A DNA stretch of 64,000 nt from Balanoglossus misakiensis. Taxonomy: Eukaryota > Hemichordata. The stretch covers positions 1,178,001 to 1,242,000 of the forward strand of contig CM082593.2 of assembly GCA_040954595.2 (NCBI GenBank). Reading direction: 5' to 3'. Below the pieces are notes generated by a model, which ran no database searches, was not told the origin of the DNA, and saw nothing but the letters and a program-made list of their open reading frames with translations. This document shows, one piece after another, positions 22,363 to 36,000 of the stretch (positions within the stretch are counted from its first letter, which is position 1; the number at the start of each line of letters is the position of its first letter). The translations under genes were made by a program, and so were the position numbers.

Positions 22363-25300
22363 TTAGCATACAGTCTAATCAAATGACGTAGTTTAGGATA
22401 CATTGTATTAGTGGATTTTCACACAGTATGTATATTGAAGATTGGTATTTGCGGCTTACAACAGTCCTCGGTGCCTGCTAGTCGGAACAATCATTCTCAG
22501 AAAGTTTTAAGAAAGATAATTAAAACGCAGAAAGGAACACACAACTCTCGACATTTTAATCTCTAGTTTACAATTCTCAATTCCACTTGCGCATAAACGA
22601 ACAAGTTTGGACCAGGAAGTATTCATGTTCGATATCATACACGAAAGCCAACGATTCATGAATAAAATCCGTCCTTATTCAACCGGCAATTTGAGAAGAG
22701 GCGTACATCTGATTTTTATCTCTTTTCAGAAAATGGCACGAACTCTAGAACATGTTCCTGATTACGGTAGCCATAGGTGATTGCAAAGAAACATGGTCGA
22801 AGGTTTTTAAATCTGATGCTTGAACAATAAGTGTAGTCGTGTACCAGATCATTAGGCGTCCTGTTGAGCATGATTACTAGAACTTTGAAACCCACCGTCA
22901 CCTCGGGCCAATTCAGCGAAGTGTATTTTCTTGTGAAATCAATCCATGAATTCAGCAGCGATGACATTACAAGTTGGCCACGTGACAATTTTCAACCAAT
23001 AGAAGACAAGACCGCTGGCAATACACGGCATCACAAATTTTCATGTAAGGTATAAAATAATTGCTCATCCTTATTTACTATTCCATGCCGAGGTTGACGG
23101 TAAATTTCAATCCCATTTTGGAGGCATTTAGAATCAATTTCCGGTGTAAATTTATGCTGTAGCGATAAACCATGCAAAGTCTTTATGAAAGATCTGTAGG
23201 CATACATCTTAGTTTTATCTTAGATGGCATGGTACAACAGGGCAAATAGAAATAGATAAAACAAGGAATTTCTGTCGGTGAACCGCGCCACTACTGGTGT
23301 GTTTTGAGCAAAGGCAGCATATGTACGGCATATGTGTCATAGTGGCAACAACTACCCAACTAAACCCGCAAATGTTGTTCATCGACATGTCCGTGGTGGG
23401 AAACGGAGAATTTAACTTCAATGGCCTCAGTGATCTTCGCGGTTTAAATAACGTGTCTACAGTATACGTGACCGGCTCAATTTGAAAATCCTGGTTAAAG
23501 CACACGGGATGTAGATCATTAGGCCCCGGAGGAGCATCGCGTTACGGTGAATGTAATTTTTGTTGACACTTTAATTAGCCATATATACATCTTTGCTTGG
23601 GGATTTCAATTGAATTACATACATACAACCAAAAGATTGCACTCGTCGAGTTGTTTGTCCAGCACCGCAGTCGGATAACAGCGAGACCAAATTGCATGTC
23701 ATCACGTGCAACAAGCGTTACTAATAGACATGATTGTGGAGAAGGTAATGTACACATGGCGGCACTTTTCAGTCTGAACCTATGACCTTTGCGTTGAAGA
23801 TGGTACTCTCACGACAGCGAAATTGCTTAACGTTTGTACAGTTTGTATTCAGCTTCAGTCATTTTGTACAACACAGCGACGGCTAATAACATTTACACTG
23901 AATATTCGTCACCTTGAAAAGACCACCTTTTGATTTCGAAAAGTTTTGAAATTACCCATACTGGGGTTACAGCAGTAAAGCATCTAATAATTCAGGGTTA
24001 ATTATTGGTACTTTAGATAGCGTCTCATTGCCTTATAAGATGTCTACACACATTGCATTGTGGGTAAAAAGTTGACATCTCACTGCAGTAGGCGCAGAAG
24101 TAACTACCTGTATTTTATGAAGTATTCGTGACTTATGTTCTGTCTTTAGAGTGGGTAATTGTCGAACTTTTGAAGCTGTTTTATTCAGCTTTTTTTCAAA
24201 TAAGAATTTAACAATTAAGATTTATATGTAGTTTGTGCACTGCAATTTAAAGTAAGGCAGAAATCTGCCATCTTGAAATTTCATCGGCATCGATCATATG
24301 ATTTTTATCATTCAGCTGGTAAAAATTGGATTCAGATTGAGAACCATAAACAACTTCTAAGCAGATGGTTTTCATGCTGGGGTAACTACATTTAGAAGTT
24401 CATAAAGTGAGAGTAATCTGAAGTATTTCGGGTTAGATAAAAATATCTCACAATGAGCATAGCGAAAAAGTCTGAGCCTCATTGACGCGCATTTTTGTCG
24501 GGTGATGGTTTCAGATTTGTGCTTGGCAGAATGGATGACGTGTGTCTACGTCAATTGAAAATGTCAAGACGTGTTGCGCTTTACTGTCAGAAACCAAACA
24601 TGGATATTTCATGAGATTAGAAAAAGAATTAGAATCACGTAGAAAGGTCATGTACAGTTTTCTACAAGAAGATACTTGAAATGTTTGAGAAGAAATAAAA
24701 AAAACACCAGCCGTAGGGACCGTGAATATCAGCCTGAGAAATCCCACGTGAGATCGTTCCGTTTGCCTGACAACGCCATATTTCTATCTGACACCTTTCT
24801 TCCACCGCGAAACTGGAATTAAATGATTAAAGTTTCTTTACTTTCAATAACACCGTGCATTATCCAGTCAGAGCGATTACAAAACCCCTGGAGACGTGAT
24901 TAAAAGCACTAAAGCGACCTGTGAAGTAGAAGTCCTTCGTCTGATCTATCGATTCGATGCTACAGTTAAGAGTTCTTCGGAGTGATATTAATAGCGCTAA
25001 CGGCAACTTCTTTGCACCCTCTCGTACCTTCTGAGTTTCATACGGACATAAAAATCTGCTTCCCTGAGAAAATAATATCCGCCTTTGCTTTACTTTGGAC
25101 AACCGTTGGCCGTAACTGCATCACCATATCCATTTGATTTATTTAATCTTCAGCCACTGTGTGTGTTTACATTATTTCTTAATCTAGTTTCACCTCAAGT
25201 AATGTCTCTAATGTATCCAGGAAGTGGTGTGAAAGTACTTGATCATGGTTCCTCCATCAGGGACCCTGACTTGATATATCCTGTTTACGAGAATTTTCGA

Positions 25301-28300
25301 GGTTTGGGCTGGAAAAATTGAATGTGTAAGTAAAACCTAAAAGTCTAACCATATATGAGGATACTAATAAGTGTTGTTATAGCACGTTGAAACACTGCAT
25401 CTATAAATGTGTATACTTTAAAAAAAAATCAACACATTTGTATACATCATCCAACATTTGTATAAATTAAAGTTCTCCAATTTGAGAATTTATAATGTTA
25501 CTAAAACGTGTTGAATACAATTTTCAAGTTGATAGCAATTTTCTCTCTCTTTCGTCAGGGACATAAATAGTCTATTCACATTTCTGTGTGTGGATAGAGC
25601 AGGTTTAACATGCTCACAGTGATGCTGGATACATCATCCTCACGACGGGATAATTCTTTGCGAGTCCAACGTCTCCTGCTTTGTAAACTTCCATGGTTAC
25701 ACGGGCACCGTTCCAATCCCGTTGATTCCGGATTTGTTATTGATAGCACGAATATTCAATCGTGACTAGAAACAGAAACGACTGATCAGACTTTCTTGAG
25801 ACTAAATTATCCAGTTTGAATAAGAAGAACAGAATTCTGATGATGGTCGATGCTCGGTACCGTCATATTGAATCATAATTTCACATTAAGATCAATTAGT
25901 AAAAGTTTGTTCTGTAGAGAAATTCTGCTTCTGAATGCGTGCGAGGACTGTTATAATCGTTATGCAAGTGCGCCATACTTGATGAATAGGACATTTACGT
26001 GTCAATACTTCGTTAGCAATACATTTATTCCCTGCTGCGGCAAAATTAAGCGCTACGAGTAACACTGAAACAAAATTATTCACCTGGCATATGCAAATGT
26101 AATTTCATAGTAGTATTTAACATCAGTCTTGCCGTTTAATGACGCATGCATTGTGGGAGGTTCTAGAACTGTTTTGACATTCTACATTGTGACAGGCACA
26201 GGCTCTTTCTGGTTGCATTGACAACCCATTCAGATAACATCACGATTCGAATGAGAACGCTGTGTGTGGCTGCTTCGATATCCGTACCGAGGGACCGACG
26301 ACATACAAGGGTGAGTAGTCAAACAAACTAAGACTATAATACAGAACTAAAGCCACGGCCCTGACTTAATCGACTAGGAGAAAAAAATATGTTTTATGTA
26401 TTCCCAAATATTTTGAAAACTTGTTTGATTTGTATTGAAACATATAGAAAGGAGTGCATGTTTTTTTTCCTTTTACGAGAAGGCGTTAATTTGTAATCAT
26501 TTACGCTAACGCTTGCAATAATCATAATTGACCAAACGGTCAGTTATGTATAAAGAAACATTTTTCATGATATTGCGAAGTGTCATGAAATAGTAGTAGT
26601 GATTCATTTTAATTAAAAGATGCCATAAAAGTTTGATGTGTATTGATCGTAGTTCCGCCTGACTGAAGTCTCTACTATTGTTATTGCGTGACATTAGTTC
26701 GAAAGTATTCCCTGAATTTATTGTCAATCGATCTTCAGTCCCGTTTCTATCCTATGTAACTGACATTGTTTCAGCGGAAATGTTTTATATGCAATTTCCT
26801 ATGCTTGAGTGTATGTGAAGACCTGCTGTGAAAAAACATCACAGATCATCCGTCTCTCTATATTTGAGGATAGTTTTCAGTCTCATTTGCTGCTCGTAAT
26901 TTCTTCAACACACTGTGCAGTAAGATTGCAGTTAGTGTAATGTGTTGGAATAACACAATTTCGTCATAAAAATAGAACTTGGAAGAACACAATTTATATA
27001 TAAGTAGATATTGTTGAAATGTTTACAGAATAAGGAGACTTACGCTTTCTATGATCATCTGTTATACCATAGACATGTGAGTCTAGTATTGTTGTACAGG
27101 TATATTACTTCGAGATTTGAAGAACGTTCTTTGCGACATGGACCGCGTGTGGAGGGACCGTGTTTGCGAGAAACAAAATGTCCTGTGATATCTTCAAGAA
27201 AAAGCCAGATTTTGAGACTTGCTTTCAAGTCAACTCCCCTCACTCTCATAACCTGTTATCGGATGTCAATGTACCGGTATACCCAAACCAAGTTATGGTT
27301 AAACCTTTGTCTTATCACAGACAAACTTGACATGTTTACCGTGAAATATACTGCACACTACACGTCGTACAAAGCCAGCGATCCCAGCAGAGGTACACAC
27401 TGATGAGACATTGTGAGCGATAGCGAAATATCCGAACGGTGGCACAATGATGAATGCTGGGGAAACAGTCGCCCCGGGTATTGGTAATGAAATGGGACTA
27501 AAACAAATTGAAGCCATGACGGCGGTGAGATTAAATGTATGTTTCTAAGGCATCAAACCAAAGGAACTAAACAGATACAGATTGGTAATAAATTGTAAGG
27601 ACAAGTCACAACTCGGGGGCAAATCACACAGAAGAAGATCAATTACCAAGTTAAACATCCTAATAGACAAGACGGCCATTTTTGAGACATGTTTTCTGAA
27701 ACCAAACAAGATTGCTCGTCGATGGAGATTGATGGAAAGAGGTACTGTGGGCGGCCGTGAAAGTCCAACTAGTTTTTATAAGCTGTTAAATCCAAATATT
27801 CTGAGAAATTGAATATAAGCGCAATAAACTGGTGCGGACGTCACCATCAACATTTGGACTTCGACATCCTTAAGTTTTAGACCCAAAAATAGTGTCCGAG
27901 GCAGTGTAGCACTTTTGGTGGAAATTAAGGAAGGCTGAATTAATAAAACTAGCAAATTCGGATCAGATACCTATCTGTATTATTCTCACGAAGAATGCGA
28001 TAAACATATCTACATGATCATAAATCAGGAGTGAACGATACAGTAACTCCTGAATGTTCAAAACAGTTAGATATTGCAAACTGATATTTAATGTTAATAG
28101 TTGGGCGGCAACTTGGAAAGCACTGCATGGGCCTTGCAATACTGCCTAACCTTTTCGTTGTTCACGACAGAATATACAAATGCCTGCAAGGAAACCTTTA
28201 CTGGCGGGAGTAAGGACTACACGAAATTTGAGGAACAGAGGGTAATCAAGTTAAGCGCTGTAAGTGGGGAAAAAAGAATGGAGACGGGTTTATGCAAATG

Positions 28301-31300
28301 GTTGCGGCATGATGATAATTTATGGCAAGAATAGTGTACGACGATACGGCACTATTTGAAAATGTCCACAATGGTTGTAAATCTTCTCATCGAGGGTTTC
28401 AAAGCTGACGAGTCACAAGAGGTGTTTTATGGACGTACAATCGAGAATTGACACGCAGAGACAGCAGGGATACCTGTCGTAAAATATTTAGTAGTGTAGC
28501 TATCGGGCTGCCTTAATTGCACTCTACTACATGTTCCCAGTTCACTACTGCAAGATATCTACGTGGCGGTTTCACAACTATCTAAAAGTTACGGTCAATC
28601 AAAAGAAGTAACACACGTGTAGGCTAGATTATGTTAAAAGTATAACTTTAAAAAAGCACAGAATTCTACCAATTCTTATTCCACTGTTCACACTGTTGGT
28701 GTGACTAGAGTTATTGCCCCCATATATTACTTTCCTTGTTTAGTTGTACCTAAACCTCATCTCGTTTTAAATTAGATATCATACTGTTGACGTAATAAGG
28801 TACTTTGTATCAGCATGCTCTCGTGCGAGAAGCAAACAGTAGCACAATATTTCCAGTCGAATGCATTTTCTTGTTTTAATACGAAGCTAGAAAACATTCA
28901 AAATTAACAATTTATGACCAGTTACGAAAAGGAAGTGTGTTCATGCTCAGAAACAGAGCGAATCCGGTTTCCGCCCCGAAGTAAGATTGCTTTCTGCCAA
29001 TTTATTGCCGCAGTGCTTTCTCTGCCGTATCCATGTTTCGCGAAACTTCAATTGATCTTTTCAAACATGTTTACTGCTGCAAACCTGGAAAGGTTCGTTG
29101 TCCTGGTTGTAAATGGCAACATATGTGCTTTGATCACACAATAATATCTTCAGGGATACTGTCTTTGTTACAGTAACCTTGGCAACATGCAGTACACGCC
29201 GCAAAGCGAATACATCCCCATTTTCTTTTCAAACATAACTACCCCCACTGATAATCAAGTTATTATCTGTGATTGACAATAATGTGCTTAGAAACCCCAT
29301 GCCTGCTCTCTCTTTATAGTAAACTTTCCTTTGTAAATTTTAGAGTAGCTATTGCACTGACTATTACATTGAAAGTCCTTCAACTTCATATCAGTAAAGA
29401 TTGGTCCAGGCGGTTGAAGGTGTCTTTTACATGTCAAAGAAACGCATGTTCAGCAATGAATTATCATGTGAGTTCTCTTAAATAGCGGCATACTAAAACT
29501 AAAAGCATGCAATTTGCAGGATATCTGTGATATGCCTCGATTCCTACTGAGGTCAAGGGTCATGAATCACCATAACCAGGGTTCAATATCATGCGTTATT
29601 AATAAAGCCCAAAGGGAAATGTAGTCAACGAATCTCGAAATTGTTTTAGAGAAGTCTTGTGGCTTATCTAGCTGAACCCAACGGAAACACATATTTCATA
29701 TCATGTCAGATGCTAAATATTTTATCATATGGATCAAAGCGTAGAACTACATACGACTCTTATATTGTAAGTTAAAAGTCTTGCAATATGCAACATGATC
29801 CAAGCCACATGCAAATCAGCACATGTCATCATTAGACGTGTAGTCTTGTATAACACGACACACAACATGAAGTTGAGACTCTTTTCTCCACAGTGCTGGC
29901 GGTTGTGAAATTTTATCATATATAACTGATCGATTTGCATGTAGTTACCGTCGGAAGTCTCTTGCCTTCAGGTTACTCTTAGCATTTCAAAATAGTCTCA
30001 AAAGATCACGAGGTCTAGCAAGGTTGGACGTAACTTCTAGGTAATAGAAGATGTTTAATTAACTGGCATGAAATGTCAATCCCTGCATGTAAAGTGACGT
30101 GCATCCTCTACTGTTGCCTCGACTTGTAATTTTTAAAAGCGGTTGTAGTGAAGTCCTCTCCTCGTGGGACTCGCCTTTGTACAGGTATCACTTTCTAGGC
30201 GTCGAGTTTCATTGAACAGTGACCATCAACATGCAAGCACATTGATTCTTTAGAAGTGAAGATAGAAATCTAACGCCTGTATTCCAACTCAACGCTGTGA
30301 TAAATTTGTGCAAATTTGGTAAATGAAGAACTTAAATGCACATTATGTACCGTATATCAATGGCTGATCCATTAGCTATGACAGTTTCGGTGGGGGACTA
30401 TTACAAAAATTTCTGAAATGAAACGACTATTGACCACTGCAGCGGGAATAAATACAATATCACGTTTTAAGGTGGCTATGTGTGAAGCCTTTACCATGGA
30501 GACAGACACCAATGAGAATTCAAACAATCCCCTGGATATCTCCAGGTGAGCCGGTGCAACATTAACTCAGCTATTTATTCACGGCGTCGGTAGCAGAGCT
30601 AACGAAGTGAAAATATATGCGACGGTGCTATGGAAACACTGGGTGAAAGAAATTATGTTTGTTACGGGTTAATAAGAACGATGTTCAGACACGCCAACTG
30701 AAATGCTCACAGCATGCCTCCGCTTTACTCACCTATTCTGCTTTATTGCGTTTCTGAATAATCCTGAATAGAAACGCAGAAGCCCTAAACTGAATTTAAT
30801 GCCGTTTCTATATTTGTATACGTCACAACCTGCCACGCACGTAATTAATTCGTCGCAGGTACACTAGCTTTGTATTTTACTGTAATTACTCTAATTCCAA
30901 AGAATTTGGAAATGTGTTTATTGGTGATGTTGTATTGCTACGGGGTGAAGAACCGTTGATGAAATAATTATTTCACATTACACGTACAGCCCATATTGCT
31001 TCACAACATTCAAACTCGTCTATACTCTCTCTAGTGCTAAATATTTTCAACAGGTATCGTCCCTCGATCATGAGAACGCTATTCAAATATTTGGAGACCA
31101 GGGTCGTTGTTGTTGATTGGGGGCACAGCACCTGCAGGTCTTGCTGTCAAAGACAAATGCTTTCAAGGGTTACAGACAAGACCGGACATATTGGCCTGGT
31201 CCAATGTTGTTGTCACGGTCATTACTTTCTGTCTTCTGAGTCCCCGAGGCTGTCTTTTATTGCATTCTATTGAAACTGTAGTAACTAATCCTTTGGCTGT

Positions 31301-32600
31301 ATGTTCAGTTTGTTTAGTTCTGAGTGTCAACTTGAGTTTCCCAATATATTACTGACACTATTTCTAAAACATGCATATACATGTACATGTACGGTATATG
31401 TTCAATATAATGCTTGTCCATACAGCCTGTGTTTGTGTAAAAATCAGCGTTATTTGTTATCAGGCTGACTTCTATTCAGTTTTAAATATTAAGAATGCTG
31501 ACTGACCGGAACCGGTCATCGTTGATTCGTGGGCATTCCATTAGGCTTCAGGGGATAAAACAAGAAGCTTCCGTGGGTATACAGAACAAAAATACTTCAT
31601 CGTCTCATCTACAGGGAGCCTGATCTTTCCCACACTACATTACCATCTTGTTTTCAAACACTTAAGTTACTTAGAATTACATGTACGCATTATCCCAAGG
31701 GGTCTACAACAGAGATTCTGGTGTCTGCTTACAGAAAACACCTTCCTGACCTTCACTTTCATTTTATCTCCCGTCACGGGTTCATTGTGCTATTAGTTTC
31801 CAACCCATGGGTTTCAGGTTGCTAAAATTTCCTTTTAGGGACATAAGAAACTTTGATTTGTAGTTTATAACATTCGCTTGCGTTTTATTTTCTCACAAGA
31901 CAACAACAGTGTACTGAGCAAGTCTCTTTTTGCAAAGTAGGTAGCTCTCAGGGAAACTGTATTGTGTACAGAAAGGCAGAAAGACAAGCAGTTTCAGACT
32001 GCCTTAATTGGCTGGATGACCTGTCACCAATGCAAGCAGACATTGAATATACAACGTGGTCTGCAGAAGTAAATTGCCACTATTGTGAATTTGAAATCGA
32101 GCGTAGGCCAATCATACTCATGGAAATCATATCATTACGAACCAATGCTTTTCAATAAGAGAAGACAGATTCGCGGTGTGTGTATCGTACTAGATGTAAT
32201 ACGTTGCAGAGAAAGGCCTTTCTCTCCAACTGAGACAGATATTTGAGTCTCACATAATCTACACTACGTGCTGCAAGTGTAATAGAGGGGACACCAGAAA
32301 AGGTTGTTAAAAGTAGAGTCCATCTCACTTCTGATCTGCTTTTAATTTTTGTTGATCTCTCAGCGCTTCGTCACCTTGTGACCAATCAGTAACTTCTCTG
32401 AAAGCTCCTGTTCTCACCCAAAGCTTAAACGTCCCAGGGGCCTACCATCCCAGGGGCCTGTACTGTGTACGCAAAAGTCAACAGGTCGACGTTTTGTCAC
32501 CAATTTCACAGAGATGGAAAGCAAAGTATCGCGAAGGGGCAACATAACATTTCATCTACTCCCATTTAAGCAGTGTCGAGCCCCGGCATCAAAACCCCCC
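22363..32600. other. Non-coding interval of about 10 kb
   Basis: No reading frame with a family motif and no tRNA, rRNA or CRISPR-like structure. A donor-like GTGAGT at 26311 after a GC-richer stretch could end an untranslated exon, but nothing supports it further. Several TACATGTA octamers are present. Confidence 0.5.
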
Positions 32601-32605
32601 CAGGC

Positions 32606-32834
32606 ATTGGCTAGCTGACGACATCAGTTGTCCTGGCAACCGCGATCCCATCCCTTTTGCGTTTATGAAAAAAGGGTATGTAGAGATTGTAAATTTGTAT
32701 TGCAACAGCGTGTAATGTTGATGATGTTAGTCTTGCTCGAGGCGTGTAAATATCCCGTGCCGAACAGAGACGCTTCATCATTGGTCGAGGTGGAGAATAG
32801 GGACTCGCGCATGTCATTTGCATGTCATTTGCAT
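32606..32834 (+). promoter_or_regulatory. Promoter-like patch with X-box, inverted CCAAT boxes and tandem octamers
   Basis: Contains an RFX-type X-box half-site pair GTTGTCCTGGCAAC (32627-32640), ATTGG boxes near 32606 and 32780, and two perfect ATTTGCAT octamers (32816-32823 and 32827-32834) exactly 11 bases apart. It is richer in CpG than its surroundings. A donor-bearing candidate exon ends at 32995. Orientation is taken from that donor. No TATA box is evident. Confidence 0.4.
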
Positions 32835-32899
32835 CGGGTAGGAATTTCACAACACTGTTGCATTATTGTTTCGCGTCACAACTTTTTTCTCCGTCGCGA

Positions 32900-32995
32900 T
32901 TCCATGCACCGATGTCTGCACCTTCACTCACAAATAAAGTAAGAAGAACAAGAGGAAATTAGCTATTCAGTCTGGATCCATGTTTGCAGCTCGAG
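32900..32995 (+). other. Candidate first exon ending in a strong donor
   Basis: The sequence ATGTTTGCAGCTCGAG (ATG at 32980) runs into GTGAGT (GT at 32996-32997), a good donor. It would encode MFAAR in phase 1 or, more likely, serve as 5' UTR for a plus-strand gene such as the GPCR at 39374. The start is approximate. The support is the donor and the promoter-like patch upstream. Confidence 0.25.
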
Positions 32996-33001
32996 GTGAG
33001 T

Positions 33002-36000
33002 ATTCTTTTGAATAAATATTTTTAATTTCATTTCATTCATATAATCATTTCATGTTATTGACAAATTGTTATGTATGAAACTTATTTATGACAGCAACAT
33101 GATGAAATGTTCATCCTTGCTAAAAATCATATTTTATGCATAAAACTTTGAAATAACTGCACCGGATTCTGTGAGAGAGTATAAAATGGTTGTCAGTTTT
33201 GGAATTCCCAATGTGACGTACTCAAAGTTAATCGCACAATAAAACATTTTCATTAATTGAATTTGTAAATGAAGTAGAGTCATTCCAAGTGTTAAGTGAA
33301 CAGTTACAGCAACCGTAAAATATGTCAACAGTTTCCTGTTTTGATGACAAACTACGATGTACCTCAAACTACAGGAAATAATATTGTGGTTGAATACTTA
33401 GAGAGCTATTATTTCTCATTTTTTCAGTTGGAAGTAGTTCGCAATATGACTTTCCTGTTATCGATTACATATTTGCGTTAACACCGTATATTGTACATGC
33501 TATGCAAGGAATTACATCAGTGAACCATATTTTGTCCTGAACAGTAACCAAAAATGATTATCCGTGAATTTAAGTGACTATTAATAAGCATTAGGTCTCC
33601 AACACAACATTCTATGCAAAACTCAGTATACCGGTAGATTGACACAAAGTTATCCTACCACATTTTGCCAAAAAAAACCCTTATACATGCAATTCTTTAA
33701 TGCGAAGCATCCCCTGTGTAAAGTGCTTGATTATTGCACCTGAACCCATCATTACGCTTTTCACGTCGTATTTGTTAGAAGCGAAGGCATAAAGACCAGT
33801 AGATAGCTTGGAGAGCAGCCACGGCGAGATTCAACAACTTCATTAATTGTGAGCCAAACTCCCTGAGGACACTACAAGAATTAATGCCGGCACTCCAGGG
33901 CCTCGTTGAAACACGTGAAAAGACGGACAAATGATCAGAAGTAAAAGAAGTTAAGTCTTCTCAGAAAGTGATTTGCAGCAAATTCTCAGTTGAGACTGAA
34001 TGGCGAGTAACTAGCCTGAAAGGTTTATCCTTATGTACCACACTAACCAGACCAAATGTAAGCATCGTGATGTTTAAATCTGTTTTAAAAACAAACCATA
34101 TTATGATAAAGTGGGATTTTCCATGAATAACAGTTATAATACTAGTCCGCCACGTATTTCATCGGACATATACCAATAATTGACCCGGAACTCAGTTACG
34201 GCGACTGAGCTTAAAACCTAATGTCCCATTCCCCTTCTCAGGTGTCCGGTATAATTACCGACTACTCTAATCATGCATGAAATGTCTGCGGTCTTATGAC
34301 GCAGCATAAGGTATTGAATTTCATTATAACAAGATTAATGACACTTCAATGCATAGGGTTAGACCTCTTAATTACACCAGTCCTGTATCTTGATAAAAAT
34401 TACCAAGTCCCGAAGAAACGTAAATCATTAATTTATAAACATTAGACGTGATCAATGTTGCCTTATTTAATAGACTGTGTTCAATCTTAATTATTATAAT
34501 AAAACTGCACATGGTGTGGTATATAATTGAAATTTTTGACACGCTGCAGTCTACCACTGATGCTGGCGTCTTTCCAGTATTTGTTCGTGAAACCAGGAAT
34601 ACAGTGGTTTAATTTTTTAGTTAAAATATTACAATATCATAATTTGATAAGTCTTTCTATTGAACACGGGCGATGATTACAGAACCCTTGATTAGTTTTA
34701 CAATCTGACCAATATATCTCCATATATTATCTAATGTTTCTATCATATTCATGCTTGTTACAATCATTACAATATATAGCACGCAAACATTGTCAAAGAT
34801 GGCGTCATTACCAACAGATGATAATCTTTGGGGGCGCTTTTTCAAAAGATGGTTTGTACAAAAGGAGCCGAAATCTGAATGCATGATATAATAAGGGCAA
34901 CACACAAGGTCCTTCCCGTATTCATAAATTTTAAATAAGGCATCTATTCAAATTTAAATTTTTGACATCATTTTGTTAAAGATCAGAGCTTCTCTTCAAT
35001 TAGGGACAAAATTGTCTGTCGTGTATATTACTTGGATGTCCATATTGCAGGATTTTGAATTATATTTTTAAATCAACAGCTAATGATCTTTGCGTGTTTT
35101 CTCACTCCACTGTAAGTGCTTTTGAAAGTGTTCTAAGAAAATCTGGAGGAGTTCTCTTTTAAATGAAAGCTTCAGAAACAGCAAGGCTATAATTATTTAC
35201 TCACCAAGAGATAACACGCGATGCTGATTACTTCAGCTTGTACAGGAAATGTACGGGTATGTTTGAGTGCACCCATAGTATTTTAAATGCGAATTGAATA
35301 CAGTTACCAATGTTCAGAAGACAGACAGACAGATGTGCACAGTTCCCTAAGGGAATTCCAATGAGAAAATGCGAAACTCATCAAGACAATCAGTATTATT
35401 CTGTAGACAGCCTACCATTACTGTTTACGTCATTTGTTCTTGTAACAAGACAGTCTTTATTAACAAATGTAACATGACGTGCAGGAGTGCATCCTCATTA
35501 AGTTTGTCCATCCTGACTCTTCCACGGTTAAAAGTCAAAGAATGTTCGCGTGTCAGGAATGACGTAGAATTGCCTAGTTACGAAGCATATAGACGTCACT
35601 AAGCAGAACTTGTACAATGGTCTCAGTGCCCCAGGCAAGGGAGAAGCTCATTAAATCGACATACATAAGACTCTAATTACAGTATACATGTTTGTAAAAC
35701 GATGATTAGATATTTTCTGTGACCAAAGATAAGTTCCAGTATATTTTTGTGTGTTGATATGCAGTGATATGTACAAGTATGTTGTTATTTGTGATGATTT
35801 TATATGGTTCGTGTTAGGTGCTGGCTTTGAGGAGAAGAAAACTGTCATAAAATTACATTATTAGTTTAAAAAGGAAATGTGAGAGGTGAATGCCACACCT
35901 AAATAATTACATATTTCTGTAAACCTAACAAAATCAAAAGGATATTGTGTTTTCAATAACTTAGTTTATCAAAGCGGGAAATCGATAACCCGATGACGGA

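Noticed and set aside
25085-25321. 78-aa plus-strand frame as a gene
   Set aside because: No recognisable domain, no supporting splice context and ordinary length for chance in this composition.
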